From Actinomycetospora soli (lineage in GTDB: Bacteria; Actinomycetota; Actinomycetes; Mycobacteriales; Pseudonocardiaceae), in NCBI RefSeq assembly GCF_021026295.1, contig NZ_JAJNDA010000006.1, positions 1-64,000 on the forward strand: a stretch of 64,000 nucleotides of DNA. Direction: 5' to 3'. The position numbers were made by a program, and so were the translations under genes. The notes beneath the pieces are model-generated. The model had not been told where the DNA came from. It saw only the letters and a list, made by a program, of their open reading frames with translations, and did not search any database. Positions 1 to 8,113 of the stretch are shown here, piece after piece; the stretch's first letter is position 1; each line of letters starts with the position of its first letter.

Positions 1-36
1 GTTGTGCGTCAGCGATGACGCACATCGCCGCACTCG
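1..36. repeat. Partial hairpin repeat, copy 1
   Basis: The arms TGTGCGTCA and TGACGCACA flank a GCGA loop. The right arm continues with TCGCCGCACTCG. The left arm is cut by the window edge. The same element recurs almost unchanged at 989-1034, so the pair brackets the single gene at 82-987. It may be a terminator-type or REP-type element. Confidence 0.6.
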
Positions 37-81
37 GAGATCCGATGGATCCGTGGAGGCCCCGGCAGAGTCAGAACCCGT

Positions 82-987
82 GTGAGCATCGACGAGCGCC
101 GACTCAACGACACCGTGCGCCGCCAGGACGGCGCCATCACTCTCGCGCAGGCCCTGGACTGCGGGTACAGCCACACGACGGTCCGCCGTCGCGTGGCCGC
201 CGGCGAATGGACCCGCGTGGCCCCGCGGGTCTACCTGGTCGGGTCGCACCGGCTGACCCCGACCGTGCGGGTCCGCGCCGCCCTGCTGTCGATCGGGGAC
301 CACGCCGTGCTGGCCGGGCCCGCCGCGGCCTGGTGGCACGGGCTGATCGACGAGTGCCCGGCCGTGATCGACGTCGCCGTCGACCCGCAGCACCAGCACC
401 GTCCGCGGCCGGGCGTCCGGATCGAGCGCCGCCACGTCCCGCGCGCCGCGAGCGATACGCGGCGCGGGCTCCGGGTGACCACCGTGCCGCACACCGTCCT
501 CGACGCGGCGGCCGCCCTGGGCCTGGAGGAGGGCGCCCGCCTGATGGACCGGGCGCTGCAGCAGGGGCGGGTGGCACTGCCGATCCTGGAGCGTCTCCAG
601 GAGGGTCGATCGCGACGACGGGGCACGCCGGTCGTCGTCCGGCTCCTCGCCCTCGCGGCGGGCGGAGCGGTGTCCGAGGCGGAGCGGCGCGCCCATGCCG
701 CCATGACCGGGGCGGGGCTGGTCGGCTGGATCGCGAACCTCGCCCTGGACCTGCCCGGCTACGGGAGCGTGGTCGCCGACGTCGCGTTCCGGCGGGAGAA
801 GGTGATCGTCGAGATCGACGGCTGGGCCTTCCACCGGGACCTCCGCGCCTTCCTGCGCGACGCCCGGCGGCAGAACGCCCTGACCGCCGCCGGCTGGATC
901 GTCGTCCGGACGAACTGGCACGAGCTCGTCGGCTCGCCGGCGGAGTTCCTCGACGCCCTGCGGGAGATCCTGGCCGCCCGCGCGTGA
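82..987 (+). CDS. AbiEi-like winged-helix / DUF559 (Vsr-fold) protein
   Basis: The protein has 301 residues and a GTG start. Residues 1-55 resemble the winged helix of type IV antitoxins (AbiEi): a conserved 'RQDGAITLAQAL' start is followed by 'GEWTRVAPRVYL'. Residues about 195-300 look like a DUF559/very-short-patch-repair nuclease fold. Visible PD-(D/E)XK-type residues are E199, D233 (VADVAF) and E244-x-D246 (EIDGWAFH), followed by the typical 'GWIVVRTNWHEL' strand. Proteins of this architecture are common and multicopy in actinobacteria, and their role is not settled. No AbiEii-type toxin gene lies next to it, so an antitoxin role is not supported by context. It stands alone between two copies of a hairpin repeat. 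Confidence 0.85.
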   Translation: MSIDERRLNDTVRRQDGAITLAQALDCGYSHTTVRRRVAAGEWTRVAPRVYLVGSHRLTPTVRVRAALLSIGDHAVLAGPAAAWWHGLIDECPAVIDVAVDPQHQHRPRPGVRIERRHVPRAASDTRRGLRVTTVPHTVLDAAAALGLEEGARLMDRALQQGRVALPILERLQEGRSRRRGTPVVVRLLALAAGGAVSEAERRAHAAMTGAGLVGWIANLALDLPGYGSVVADVAFRREKVIVEIDGWAFHRDLRAFLRDARRQNALTAAGWIVVRTNWHELVGSPAEFLDALREILAARA

Positions 988-988
988 G

Positions 989-1034
989 CGAGTGCGGCGA
1001 TGTGCGTCAGCGATGACGCACTACGCCGCACTCG
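989..1034. repeat. Hairpin repeat, copy 2 (terminator-like)
   Basis: There are two 21-nt arms (989-1009 and 1014-1034) around a GCGA loop. They are complementary at all but two central positions. The element begins two bases after the TGA stop of the preceding gene, so it would act well as a terminator. It lacks a U-tract, as is usual in GC-rich actinobacteria. It matches the element at 1-36. Confidence 0.75.
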
Positions 1035-1046
1035 CGGGTCCGCCTC

Positions 1047-1052
1047 TAGGGT
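1047..1052 (+). promoter_or_regulatory. -10 element of a leaderless promoter
   Basis: TAGGGT lies seven bases before GTG 1060. This TAnnnT-plus-6-to-8-bases spacing places the transcription start at the start codon. The same arrangement recurs in this window at 25273, 39055, 59938 and 63964. Confidence 0.6.
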
Positions 1053-1059
1053 CGGCCCC

Positions 1060-1917
1060 GTGCAGCTCGGACTGATGCTGGCCACCACCGACGACCCGGC
1101 CGGGACCGCGAGGTGGGGCGAGGACGCCGGGTTCGACCTGGTCGCGAGCGGCGAACACGTGCTGTTCGGCAGCCCGACGTCGAACGCGTTCGTCTCCCTC
1201 GCCGCCGCGGCGGCGGTGACCACCCGGGTGCGGCTGCTGTCCGCGGTGACGCTGCTGCCGCTGTATCCCGCGGCGCTCGCCGCGAAGCTGGCGGTGTCGG
1301 TGGACCGGGTGTCGAGCGGCCGGTTCGAGCTCGGCGTCGGGGTGGGCGGCGAGTACCCCGCCGAGTTCGAGGCGGTCGGCGTGCCGGTCAGCTCGCGGGG
1401 CCGGCGCACCGACGAGGCGCTCCCGGCCGTGCGTGCCTACCTGCGGGGCGAGGCCGTCGCGGGGCACGCGATGGACCCGCCCCCGGTGCGGCCGGTCCCG
1501 ATCTGGATCGGCGGCCGGTCGGAGGCGTCGATGCGCCGCGCGGGACGGGCCGGCGACGTGTGGATGCCGTACCTGTGCAGCCCCGACCGGGTCGCCCGCG
1601 GTCTCCGCGTGGTGAACGACGTGGCCGCCGAGCAGGGCCGGGGACCGGTCGCCGGCGGGGTGCTGGCGTGGTCGGCGGTGGCGGACACGCGCGCGGAGGC
1701 GCGCGAGCTCGCCGTCCGGCGACTGCGTGAGATCTACGGGCAGGACATGGACCGCATCGTCGACGCCTGCGTGCCGTACGGGACGCCCGACGAGGTGGCC
1801 GCGCGGCTCCTGGAGTACGCCGACGCGGGCGCGGAGCAGGTGCTCTACGCGCCGCTGAACCCGGACCGGGAGCTGGGCGCGGCGTTGTGTGACCGGTTGC
1901 ACCCGCGTACCAGATAG
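1060..1917 (+). CDS. LLM-class (F420-dependent type) oxidoreductase
   Basis: The protein has 285 residues and a luciferase-like (beta/alpha)8 barrel fold. Hallmarks are the N-terminal 'LGLMLATTDDP', the 'SGEHVLFG' block about 30 residues in, and 'SSGRFELGVGVGGEYPAEFEA', written here in pieces: SSGRFELGVGVGG then EYPAEFEA. A 'PVPIWIGGRSEASMRRAGR' block also fits. Such enzymes use reduced F420 or FMN, and the substrate cannot be told from sequence. The reading frame is open further upstream to 1000, but that would translate through the hairpin repeat. GTG 1060 follows a well-placed TAGGGT box and begins at the conserved first strand, so it is preferred. Confidence 0.85.
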   Translation: MQLGLMLATTDDPAGTARWGEDAGFDLVASGEHVLFGSPTSNAFVSLAAAAAVTTRVRLLSAVTLLPLYPAALAAKLAVSVDRVSSGRFELGVGVGGEYPAEFEAVGVPVSSRGRRTDEALPAVRAYLRGEAVAGHAMDPPPVRPVPIWIGGRSEASMRRAGRAGDVWMPYLCSPDRVARGLRVVNDVAAEQGRGPVAGGVLAWSAVADTRAEARELAVRRLREIYGQDMDRIVDACVPYGTPDEVAARLLEYADAGAEQVLYAPLNPDRELGAALCDRLHPRTR

Positions 1918-1994
1918 TAGGACTTCCGAGTAACCGAGGGGCCGGGTGACCGTGGGGAGGACGTCCGCCCCCGACCGTCTCGCGAGGCACCCCC

Positions 1995-2993
1995 TTGGGC
2001 TCGATCAGCTCGATCAGCACCGGCCACCCCGCCGCTCTCCTCGGGCTCGGCGCCTACCGTCCGCGTCGGGTGGTCACCAACGAGGAGGTGTGCGAGCACC
2101 TCGAGGTCGACGCCGCGTGGGTCCACGCGCGGTCCGGCATCTCGACGCGCCGGATGGCCGGTCCCGACGAGACCGTGGTGGCGATGGCGTCGGCGGCGGC
2201 CCGGGACGCCCTCGCGGCCGCCGGGGTCGCGGCGGCGGACGTCGCGGTGACCCTGGTGGCGACGATGTCGTCGGACACGGCGTGCCCCCAGGTCGGCACC
2301 CGGGTCGCCGCCGAGATCGGCGCGGTGCACGGGGCCGCGATGGACCTCGGGGCGGCGTGCGCGGGCTTCTGCTACGCCCTCGAGGTGGCCGCGTCGCTGG
2401 TCGCCGCGGGGCACGGGGCGGTGCTCGTCGTGGGCGTCGAGCGGATGAGCGACATCGTCGAGCCGACCGACCGGTCCACCGCGTTCCTGTTCGGCGACGG
2501 TGCGGGCGCGGTGGTGCTCGGTCCGTCGTCCGAGCCCGGGATCGGGCCGGCGGCGTGGGGCGCGGACGGGACGCAGGCCGACCTCATCGTGCAGTCGCCG
2601 ACGTGGGCGCAGGCCCGCCAGAGCGAGGAGCGCCCGGCGCTGCGCATGCAGGGCCCCGCGGTGTTCCGCTGGGCGACCTCGCGGATGGTGCCGCTGGTGT
2701 TCGAGGCCCTGGAGAAGGCGGGGTGCAAGCCCGAGCAGCTGGACGCGTTCGTGCCGCACCAGGCCAACGCCCGCATCACCGACGGCCTGGTCAAGGCGCT
2801 CGCGCTGCCCGACCACGTCGCCGTGGCCCGCGACGTCGCCGTCACCGGTAACACCTCCGCGGCCTCGGTGCCGCTGGCGATGCACGAGCTCCTGACGACG
2901 GGTCGGGCCCGCCCCGGCGACCTCGCGCTGCTGTGCGGGTTCGGGGCGGGCCTGACGTTCGCCTCCCAGGTGTGCGTGCTGCCGCGCACCTGA
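1995..2993 (+). CDS. fabH: 3-oxoacyl-ACP synthase III family protein
   Basis: The protein has 332 residues, the normal length for FabH. The thiolase-fold catalytic triad is visible as Cys122 in 'AACAGF', His255 in 'VPHQANARI' and Asn286 in 'VTGNTSAAS'. It condenses an acyl-CoA starter with malonyl-ACP. It may be the house-keeping fatty-acid initiator or a FabH-like enzyme for secondary metabolites, because no fab genes surround it. The only usable start is TTG 1995. A TGA in frame at 1947 blocks anything earlier, and GAGG lies about eight bases upstream. It is convergent with the glycosyltransferase that ends at 3003. Confidence 0.88.
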   Translation: MGSISSISTGHPAALLGLGAYRPRRVVTNEEVCEHLEVDAAWVHARSGISTRRMAGPDETVVAMASAAARDALAAAGVAAADVAVTLVATMSSDTACPQVGTRVAAEIGAVHGAAMDLGAACAGFCYALEVAASLVAAGHGAVLVVGVERMSDIVEPTDRSTAFLFGDGAGAVVLGPSSEPGIGPAAWGADGTQADLIVQSPTWAQARQSEERPALRMQGPAVFRWATSRMVPLVFEALEKAGCKPEQLDAFVPHQANARITDGLVKALALPDHVAVARDVAVTGNTSAASVPLAMHELLTTGRARPGDLALLCGFGAGLTFASQVCVLPRT

Positions 2994-3002
2994 CGGCCGG
3001 GC

Positions 3003-4634
3003 TCAGCCCTCGACCAGCTCCCCGGCCACCCGCGACGCGCGCTGCGTGGGCACGGCGGGCGCGGTGGACGCGGTGGACGCGGTGCGCGTCGGACGCGGCG
3101 TCGTGGTCGGCAGGACCGCCACCACCGCCCCGGGCGCGACCGCGAGGACCCGGGCGCGCTCGGCCTCGTCCTCCACGCGGACGGCACGGGCGGCCCGCAA
3201 CGCGGGGCGGGTGAGGAGGAGGTCGAGCGCGGCGGCCCGACCGCTCCGCGGCACGCCCAGCCCGTGCGGCTGCAGGACGAAGGCCCGCCCGCACACCCGG
3301 GACACGAGCGCCGCGGACGCGGCGGCGGTGCCGCTCGTGACGTGCACGTGGACGAGGTCGAAGCCGCGCACGTGGCGCAGGAGCCACCGCATCGTCGCGA
3401 ACGGGCCCGTGCCCGGTGCCGCGACGGTGGGCCGGTCCGCCCAGTCCGCGCCCGGGGTCCCCGTCGCCAGGGTGTGGATGGACGCGTCGGAGGCCCCGAC
3501 GTAGCTGCGCGCCACCGCGAGGGCGGCCGCGGCCTCCCGCGTCGAGACGTCGAACGACGGCACCACCTGGAGGACCGCCATCTCCCGGACCGTCGGCTCG
3601 AGGACGAGCGCCACCGGGTCGGCGTCGGCGCACCGCGCGGCGAAGAGCGCCCGGGCCCGGGCCGCGGCGTCGGCGCGCCACGACGGACCGGTGCGCAGCG
3701 ACGTGACGCGGTCGGCGATCCCCTCGGGTTCCGGGTCCGCGACGAGCCAGTCGGCGGGGAGCAGCTCGGGCAGGGCCCCGCGCCCGGTCGCGACGACCGG
3801 GACCCCGCGGGAGAGGGCCTCGAGCACGACGAGCGGCTCGGCCTCGTTGACGTAGCTCGACGGGAACAGGAAGACGTCGGCCCCGTCGAGGGCCTCGTTC
3901 ACCTCGTCGGTGGAGCAGGGCCCGAGCCACCGGACGGCCTCACCCGCCGCCGCGATCGCGGCCGCCGTCTCCTCGTCGCCGCACGGGCCGACCAGGGTCA
4001 GCGTCGCGTCCACGCCCCGCCGGCGCAGGGCCGCGCAGGTCGCGACGGCGGCCACCGACCCCTTGCTCACCGAGAGGTTGCTGACGTGCACGAGCGCGAG
4101 GCCGTGCCGCGCCGCGACGGGGCGGACCGGACCCGGGTCGACGACGTGCGCGTTGCTCACCACGCGGTGGTCGGCGCGCGAGGCGTACCGGTCGAGGAAC
4201 GCGGACCGCATGCTGGCGGAGAGGAACAGGTGCCGGTCCCGTCGCCCGAGCAGCGCGGTGATCAGCACCATCGGCACCGCGCGCGCGGTGATGTAGGCGT
4301 AGGAGTGGTGGTGGGCGACGAGTCGCAGGCCGCGGGCCCGGGCCAGCGCGAGCACCGGCAGCTGGTACCAGAGCCCGAACCCGCCGAAGAGCGAGACGTA
4401 GACGACCGCGCCCGCGGGCAGCCCGAGGACGACGCCGAGCGCGCGGAGGTGCGCCCGGGCCCGGGAGACGACGTGCCCGAGCCCCGCGCCCTTCCCCGCG
4501 ACGTCGACCACGCGCACGTCGTCGATCCGCTCGCGCACGCGCTCGAGCAGCCGGGCCGTCACCAGGCTCGCCCCGTGCACGGGCGGCGGGAGCGGCCCGA
4601 TCCAGGCCGCGGTCGAGCTCCCGGTCGCGCTCAT
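3003..4634 (-). CDS. Glycosyltransferase family 4, with an extra N-domain-like segment
   Basis: The protein has 543 residues. Residues 1-350 form a full GT4/GT-B enzyme: 'PPPVHGASLV' near the start, 'HVSNLSVSKGS' at the inter-domain start, and the donor-site block 'EAEPLVVLEALSRGVPVVAT' (about 265-283). From residue 352 a second segment begins like the N-terminus of another GT4 ('MAVLQVVPSFDVSTREAA', later 'FDLVHVHVTSGTAAA' and 'LQPHGLGVP'), but no second donor domain follows. It then ends in a Thr/Ala-rich tail. It could be a real fusion or a second gene truncated and fused at the downstream edge of cluster A. The last gene of cluster A, it starts two bases after the lipoprotein stop. Confidence 0.75.
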   Translation of the reverse strand: MSATGSSTAAWIGPLPPPVHGASLVTARLLERVRERIDDVRVVDVAGKGAGLGHVVSRARAHLRALGVVLGLPAGAVVYVSLFGGFGLWYQLPVLALARARGLRLVAHHHSYAYITARAVPMVLITALLGRRDRHLFLSASMRSAFLDRYASRADHRVVSNAHVVDPGPVRPVAARHGLALVHVSNLSVSKGSVAAVATCAALRRRGVDATLTLVGPCGDEETAAAIAAAGEAVRWLGPCSTDEVNEALDGADVFLFPSSYVNEAEPLVVLEALSRGVPVVATGRGALPELLPADWLVADPEPEGIADRVTSLRTGPSWRADAAARARALFAARCADADPVALVLEPTVREMAVLQVVPSFDVSTREAAAALAVARSYVGASDASIHTLATGTPGADWADRPTVAAPGTGPFATMRWLLRHVRGFDLVHVHVTSGTAAASAALVSRVCGRAFVLQPHGLGVPRSGRAAALDLLLTRPALRAARAVRVEDEAERARVLAVAPGAVVAVLPTTTPRPTRTASTASTAPAVPTQRASRVAGELVEG

Positions 4635-4636
4635 CG

Positions 4637-5347
4637 TCACCCTGCCCAACTGCGCACGAGGCGCACGTCGGCCGCTCCCGCGGCGTCCTTGTAGAACTCC
4701 CAGCACGCGAACCGGCCGCCGAGCGTGGCGATCCGCGGGTCGCTCACCGCGGTCGTCGTGCCGTCGGGCAGGGACAGCGAGGCCGTCGACCCGGTGACGA
4801 CGACCTCCGCCGCGTATGACGTCCCGTCCGGGTGGAGCGGGCTCGCGTGCACGCCGCGCGCGAGCACCGTCAGGCGCGTGGGGTCCTCGATCAGCCCGTA
4901 GATCCAGCGCTCGGGGGTGATCACGAAGTGGCAGCGGGTGCGCGGCGCCGGGCCCTCGAGCGGGATGCCGGTGAAGGTGGCGAGGCACAGCGACCCGGCC
5001 TCGGAGCCGGGCCCGACGGCGAAGGTGGCGCCGATCCGCACCACGTCGGCGCCCGCGTCCGCGAGCACGTAGGTGGCGGCGTGCGCGTCCGGCAGGCCCG
5101 CCTCGAGGCCGCCGTTCCGGACGACGGGTGGGGGCGCGTCGTGCGACACCACGCGGAACGGGGCGCCCTCGTCGCCGGTCACCGCGCCGGTGCCGTCCGG
5201 GCGGCGGGCCCAGTCGGTGGCGAGCCGGACCCCGGCCGACACCGGTCGCAGGGCCGACGCGGACGGGGCACCGCACGCCGCGAGCGCGGCCGGGGCGGCC
5301 AGCGCCAGGACCCCGAGGGCGGCGCGGCGCCCGAGGACCGGCGTCAT
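4637..5347 (-). CDS. Tat-dependent lipoprotein of an uncharacterised EPS-cluster family (copy A)
   Basis: The protein has 236 residues. The signal sequence carries twin arginines (R7-R8) and the lipobox LAAC with Cys25, so it should be exported folded and lipid-anchored outside the membrane. I do not recognise the mature domain. It is clearly related to the product of 42003-42710. Shared blocks are GDEG-x-PF, RIGA followed by GPGS, ITPERWI-x-G (TPDRWI-x-G in the other copy), LPDGTTT-x-V-x-DPR, WEFY(K/R)DA and a SWAG/TWAG end. Both copies sit inside polysaccharide clusters next to flippase or CpsD genes, so a role in moving, binding or trimming the polymer at the cell surface is inferred. ATG 5345-5347 overlaps the flippase stop (ATGA). 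Confidence 0.8.
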   Translation of the reverse strand: MTPVLGRRAALGVLALAAPAALAACGAPSASALRPVSAGVRLATDWARRPDGTGAVTGDEGAPFRVVSHDAPPPVVRNGGLEAGLPDAHAATYVLADAGADVVRIGATFAVGPGSEAGSLCLATFTGIPLEGPAPRTRCHFVITPERWIYGLIEDPTRLTVLARGVHASPLHPDGTSYAAEVVVTGSTASLSLPDGTTTAVSDPRIATLGGRFACWEFYKDAAGAADVRLVRSWAG

Positions 5348-6624
5348 CGGACCGGCTCCGGCACCGGGTCGACCAGCGTCTCCCCCGGCTCCGCGACCGG
5401 TGGTCCGGCGGGACGCGGTCGGGCGCGGTGCGCGACGACGGACTGGACGGCGACGACGAGCACGGCGGCGCCGGCCATCCCCCAGGCCAGCCCGAGCACC
5501 CCGGCCAGGACCAGACCCGCCGTCGCGCCGGCGACGATCGCGAGGCTCGTGAACACCTGCAACCCGCACAGCAGCCGTCCGCGCCGCATCCCGCGCAGCG
5601 CCGCCGCCGCGGGCACCGACAGCCCGAGCACGGCGACCGTCAGCGCGGTCGGCGTGACCAGCGGGGCGGCGTCGAGGTAGCGCGGGAAGAGCAGGCCCAT
5701 GAGCACGTCCCGCAGCGGGATCGCGGTGCAGATCAGCAGGCCGAGACCCGCCATCGCGACGGTGACCCGGCGGCGCAGGGCCCGGAAGCCCGGCGGCAGG
5801 GTGCCGTCGGCGGCGACCGGGAACCGCGCGAACATCGCCGTGGCGAGCACCAGCACGGCCGCCATGAGGGTCGTCGGCGGCTGCAGGACGAGCAGCTGCA
5901 CCGCGCGCAGACCGGCCATCTCGGTGGTCGAGACGACGAGCCCGGCGAGCAGGAGGACCGCGTAGGTCTGGACCTGGCCGAGGACGGAGACGACGGTGAA
6001 CCAGCCGGAGAGGTAGGCCCCCTCGCGCAGCCACGCCCCCGGACGGCCGGGCCGCTCGACGCCGACCGCGGCGAGCACGACGACCCCGCCCAGGGCCCCG
6101 ACGCCCCAGCACGCGGCCAGCGACGCCGGGCTCCACGTCCCCGTCGCCGCGACGACCGCGAGGCCGGCGCCCTGCACCAGTGCCCAGGCGCCGTCCACGG
6201 CGAGGGTCGCCCCGGTGCGCAGGCGGGCGAGCAGGACGAAGCGGCCCGCGTCGACGACGATCACGCCGACGATCCAGGGCGCGAACACGAGCAGCGTCGC
6301 GAGCACGTCGCCGCCCGCGAGGCCCAGTGCGACGACGAGCACGGTCCCGCCGAGCCCGAACAGCGCCGCCGCGCCGAGCGCGGACCCGGCGAGCCGGCGG
6401 CGGCGCCCGACGTCGGCGACCCCGGGCAGGTGCGCGATCAGCGGCTCGGAGAGCACCGCCCGGCTGGCGGCGGCGAGCACCGTGACGACGGCGAAGGCGA
6501 CGACGAAGGCACCGAAGTCGTGCGGCACGAGCACGAGGGACGCCACGAAGGCGGTGAGGTAGTTCGTGGCCGAGCTGACCACCTGGTCGGCGACCCCGAG
6601 CGCGGCACGGCGGGAACCGATCAC
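5344..6624 (-). CDS. Wzx-like polysaccharide flippase (cluster A)
   Basis: The protein has 426 residues and about 12 hydrophobic helices. The beginning 'ADQVVSSATNYLTAFVAS' is the usual start of actinobacterial MOP-superfamily flippases and nearly matches the cluster B flippase (45639-46892). 'GWFTVVSVLGQVQTY' and 'GLRAVQLLVLQPPTTLMA' are also shared. It should turn the undecaprenyl-linked repeat unit across the plasma membrane. GTG 6624 overlaps the stop of the upstream acyltransferase (GTGA), and its own stop overlaps the lipoprotein start (ATGA), implying translational coupling at both ends. Confidence 0.85.
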   Translation of the reverse strand: MIGSRRAALGVADQVVSSATNYLTAFVASLVLVPHDFGAFVVAFAVVTVLAAASRAVLSEPLIAHLPGVADVGRRRRLAGSALGAAALFGLGGTVLVVALGLAGGDVLATLLVFAPWIVGVIVVDAGRFVLLARLRTGATLAVDGAWALVQGAGLAVVAATGTWSPASLAACWGVGALGGVVVLAAVGVERPGRPGAWLREGAYLSGWFTVVSVLGQVQTYAVLLLAGLVVSTTEMAGLRAVQLLVLQPPTTLMAAVLVLATAMFARFPVAADGTLPPGFRALRRRVTVAMAGLGLLICTAIPLRDVLMGLLFPRYLDAAPLVTPTALTVAVLGLSVPAAAALRGMRRGRLLCGLQVFTSLAIVAGATAGLVLAGVLGLAWGMAGAAVLVVAVQSVVAHRARPRPAGPPVAEPGETLVDPVPEPVR

Positions 6625-7355
6625 AGGATGTCCACCTGGTCCCGCACGAAGAACGCGGACGCCGGGTCGGTCGGGCGCAGCGGCCGGACCGGGACGCCGC
6701 CGTAGAGGGCGGGCTCGGCGGGCAGGGAGCGGGCGACGACGCCGCCGGCCGCCACCAGCGAGGCGCCCGGCACCCGGCTGCCGGGCAGCAGGACCGACCG
6801 GCTCATCACCAGCGAGTGGTCCCCCACCGTCACGGGGCGGGCGTCCTGGCGCACGGTGTCGAAGTCGACCGAGTGCGTCTGCACGAGCGAACCGAAGCCC
6901 GCGAGCGTCGCCCACGGCTCGAACTCGACCCGGGCCGAGGCGTCGACGACGTGCATCGTCGTGATGAGGGCGGCGCGGCGCAGGATCAGCGACGGCGAGC
7001 GCTCGACCCCCTCGTAGAACCCGGTGCCGCGCCGGACGCCGTTGACGAGGTTCAGCATCCCCATCTTCGCGTCGCGCTCCAGGACGACGAGCTCGCAGCC
7101 GCGGATCACGTTGCCGGCCGAGATGACCGCGCCCTCCTCCATGACGAGGCGGTCGACGTCGACGAGGGCCCGCCCGAGGTGGGCGCGCGGGTGGATGTCG
7201 TGGCCGAGCAGGCGCACCGCGAGCACGCGGCGGGCGCGGTCGGGTGCGAGGACGGCCAGCAGCGCGACGAGCAGGCGCAGGCGGCGGTTCCGCAGGTGGC
7301 GGCGGGGGCAGGGACCGATCGCGTCGACGTCGAGCGGCCGGTGGTCGTCGTTCAT
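6621..7355 (-). CDS. Left-handed beta-helix (LbH) acyltransferase (cluster A)
   Basis: The protein has 244 residues. Hexapeptide-repeat character shows in 'VVLERDAKMGMLNLVNGV', 'PVTVGDHSLVMSRSVLLPG' and 'VPGASLVAAGGVVARSL', the pattern of WcaF/NodL-type O-acetyltransferases. It is paralogous to the cluster B protein at 46895-47575: they share GHxxxPxAxxG, FVDVD/LVDVD, IRGCE, LAGFG/IAGFG and VQTHxVD. It probably acetylates a repeat-unit sugar in the cytoplasm. The start overlaps the methyltransferase stop (ATGA). Confidence 0.82.
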   Translation of the reverse strand: MNDDHRPLDVDAIGPCPRRHLRNRRLRLLVALLAVLAPDRARRVLAVRLLGHDIHPRAHLGRALVDVDRLVMEEGAVISAGNVIRGCELVVLERDAKMGMLNLVNGVRRGTGFYEGVERSPSLILRRAALITTMHVVDASARVEFEPWATLAGFGSLVQTHSVDFDTVRQDARPVTVGDHSLVMSRSVLLPGSRVPGASLVAAGGVVARSLPAEPALYGGVPVRPLRPTDPASAFFVRDQVDIL

Positions 7356-8113
7356 CGGACGTCCTTGCGGATGAAGATCATCAGGGTGGAGGCGGCGCGG
7401 GAGGGCAGGAGCCGCTGCAGCAGGAGGCCGGCGCGCAGGGCGGCCGGAGAACGGCCGACGTACCCCGGCTCGGCGTCGAACTCGTAGACGCAGTGGGCGT
7501 AGCGGGTGGTCGGGAACCAGCGGTGCAGGGCCCGGCGGGAGTTCATCCGGTAGGCGGTCGGGAACGTGTCGACCTCGGCCTTGGCGGGCTGCAGCCGGCG
7601 GAGCACGGCGGTGTGCAGCGTGTTCGGGACGAGCCGCGTGGGGACGCCGATCGCACCCCACTTGCGGGGGGTGCGGGCGCACAGCCAGCCGCCGGGGGCG
7701 AGCACCCGGTCGATCTCGGCGGCGGTGTGGGCCGGGTTCGCGACGTGCTCGAACGTCCAGTCGCTGACGAGCAGGTCGACCGAGCCCGTCGCCAGGGGGA
7801 ACGGCCCGTCGGGGTCGATCACGTGGGCCTCGTGCAGGGCCGGGTTGGTGCGCACCGCCGGGTCGACGTCGAGACCGATCAGCCGGGCGCAACGGGGCCC
7901 GAGGTCGTGCAGCGACCGGCGGAACGCGCTCGGATCCTCGAGGAACGAGCCGCGGCCCGCACCGAGGTCGACGACGGTCGCGTCGGGCGGGAGGACGGCG
8001 TTGACCCGGGACCAGAACTCGACCGACCCGTCCAGGCGGGTGTAGCCGCCGGCGGCCACCTCGGGGAACACGTCCGGGCGGACGTCGGTGGGGCGGGGCA
8101 CGGACAGCGTCAT
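7352..8113 (-). CDS. SAM-dependent methyltransferase (cluster A)
   Basis: The protein has 253 residues and a class I Rossmann methyltransferase fold. Motif I is 'VVDLGAGRGSFL', the acidic end of strand 2 is 'LIGLDVDP', motif IV is 'VDLLVSDWTFEHV' and motif V is 'RVLAPGGWLCARTP'. It most likely methylates a sugar or modifies a polymer end. An alternative is modification of a lipid-linked intermediate. Start ATG 8113 overlaps the CpsD stop (ATGA), and its own stop overlaps the acyltransferase start. Confidence 0.85.
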   Translation of the reverse strand: MTLSVPRPTDVRPDVFPEVAAGGYTRLDGSVEFWSRVNAVLPPDATVVDLGAGRGSFLEDPSAFRRSLHDLGPRCARLIGLDVDPAVRTNPALHEAHVIDPDGPFPLATGSVDLLVSDWTFEHVANPAHTAAEIDRVLAPGGWLCARTPRKWGAIGVPTRLVPNTLHTAVLRRLQPAKAEVDTFPTAYRMNSRRALHRWFPTTRYAHCVYEFDAEPGYVGRSPAALRAGLLLQRLLPSRAASTLMIFIRKDVR

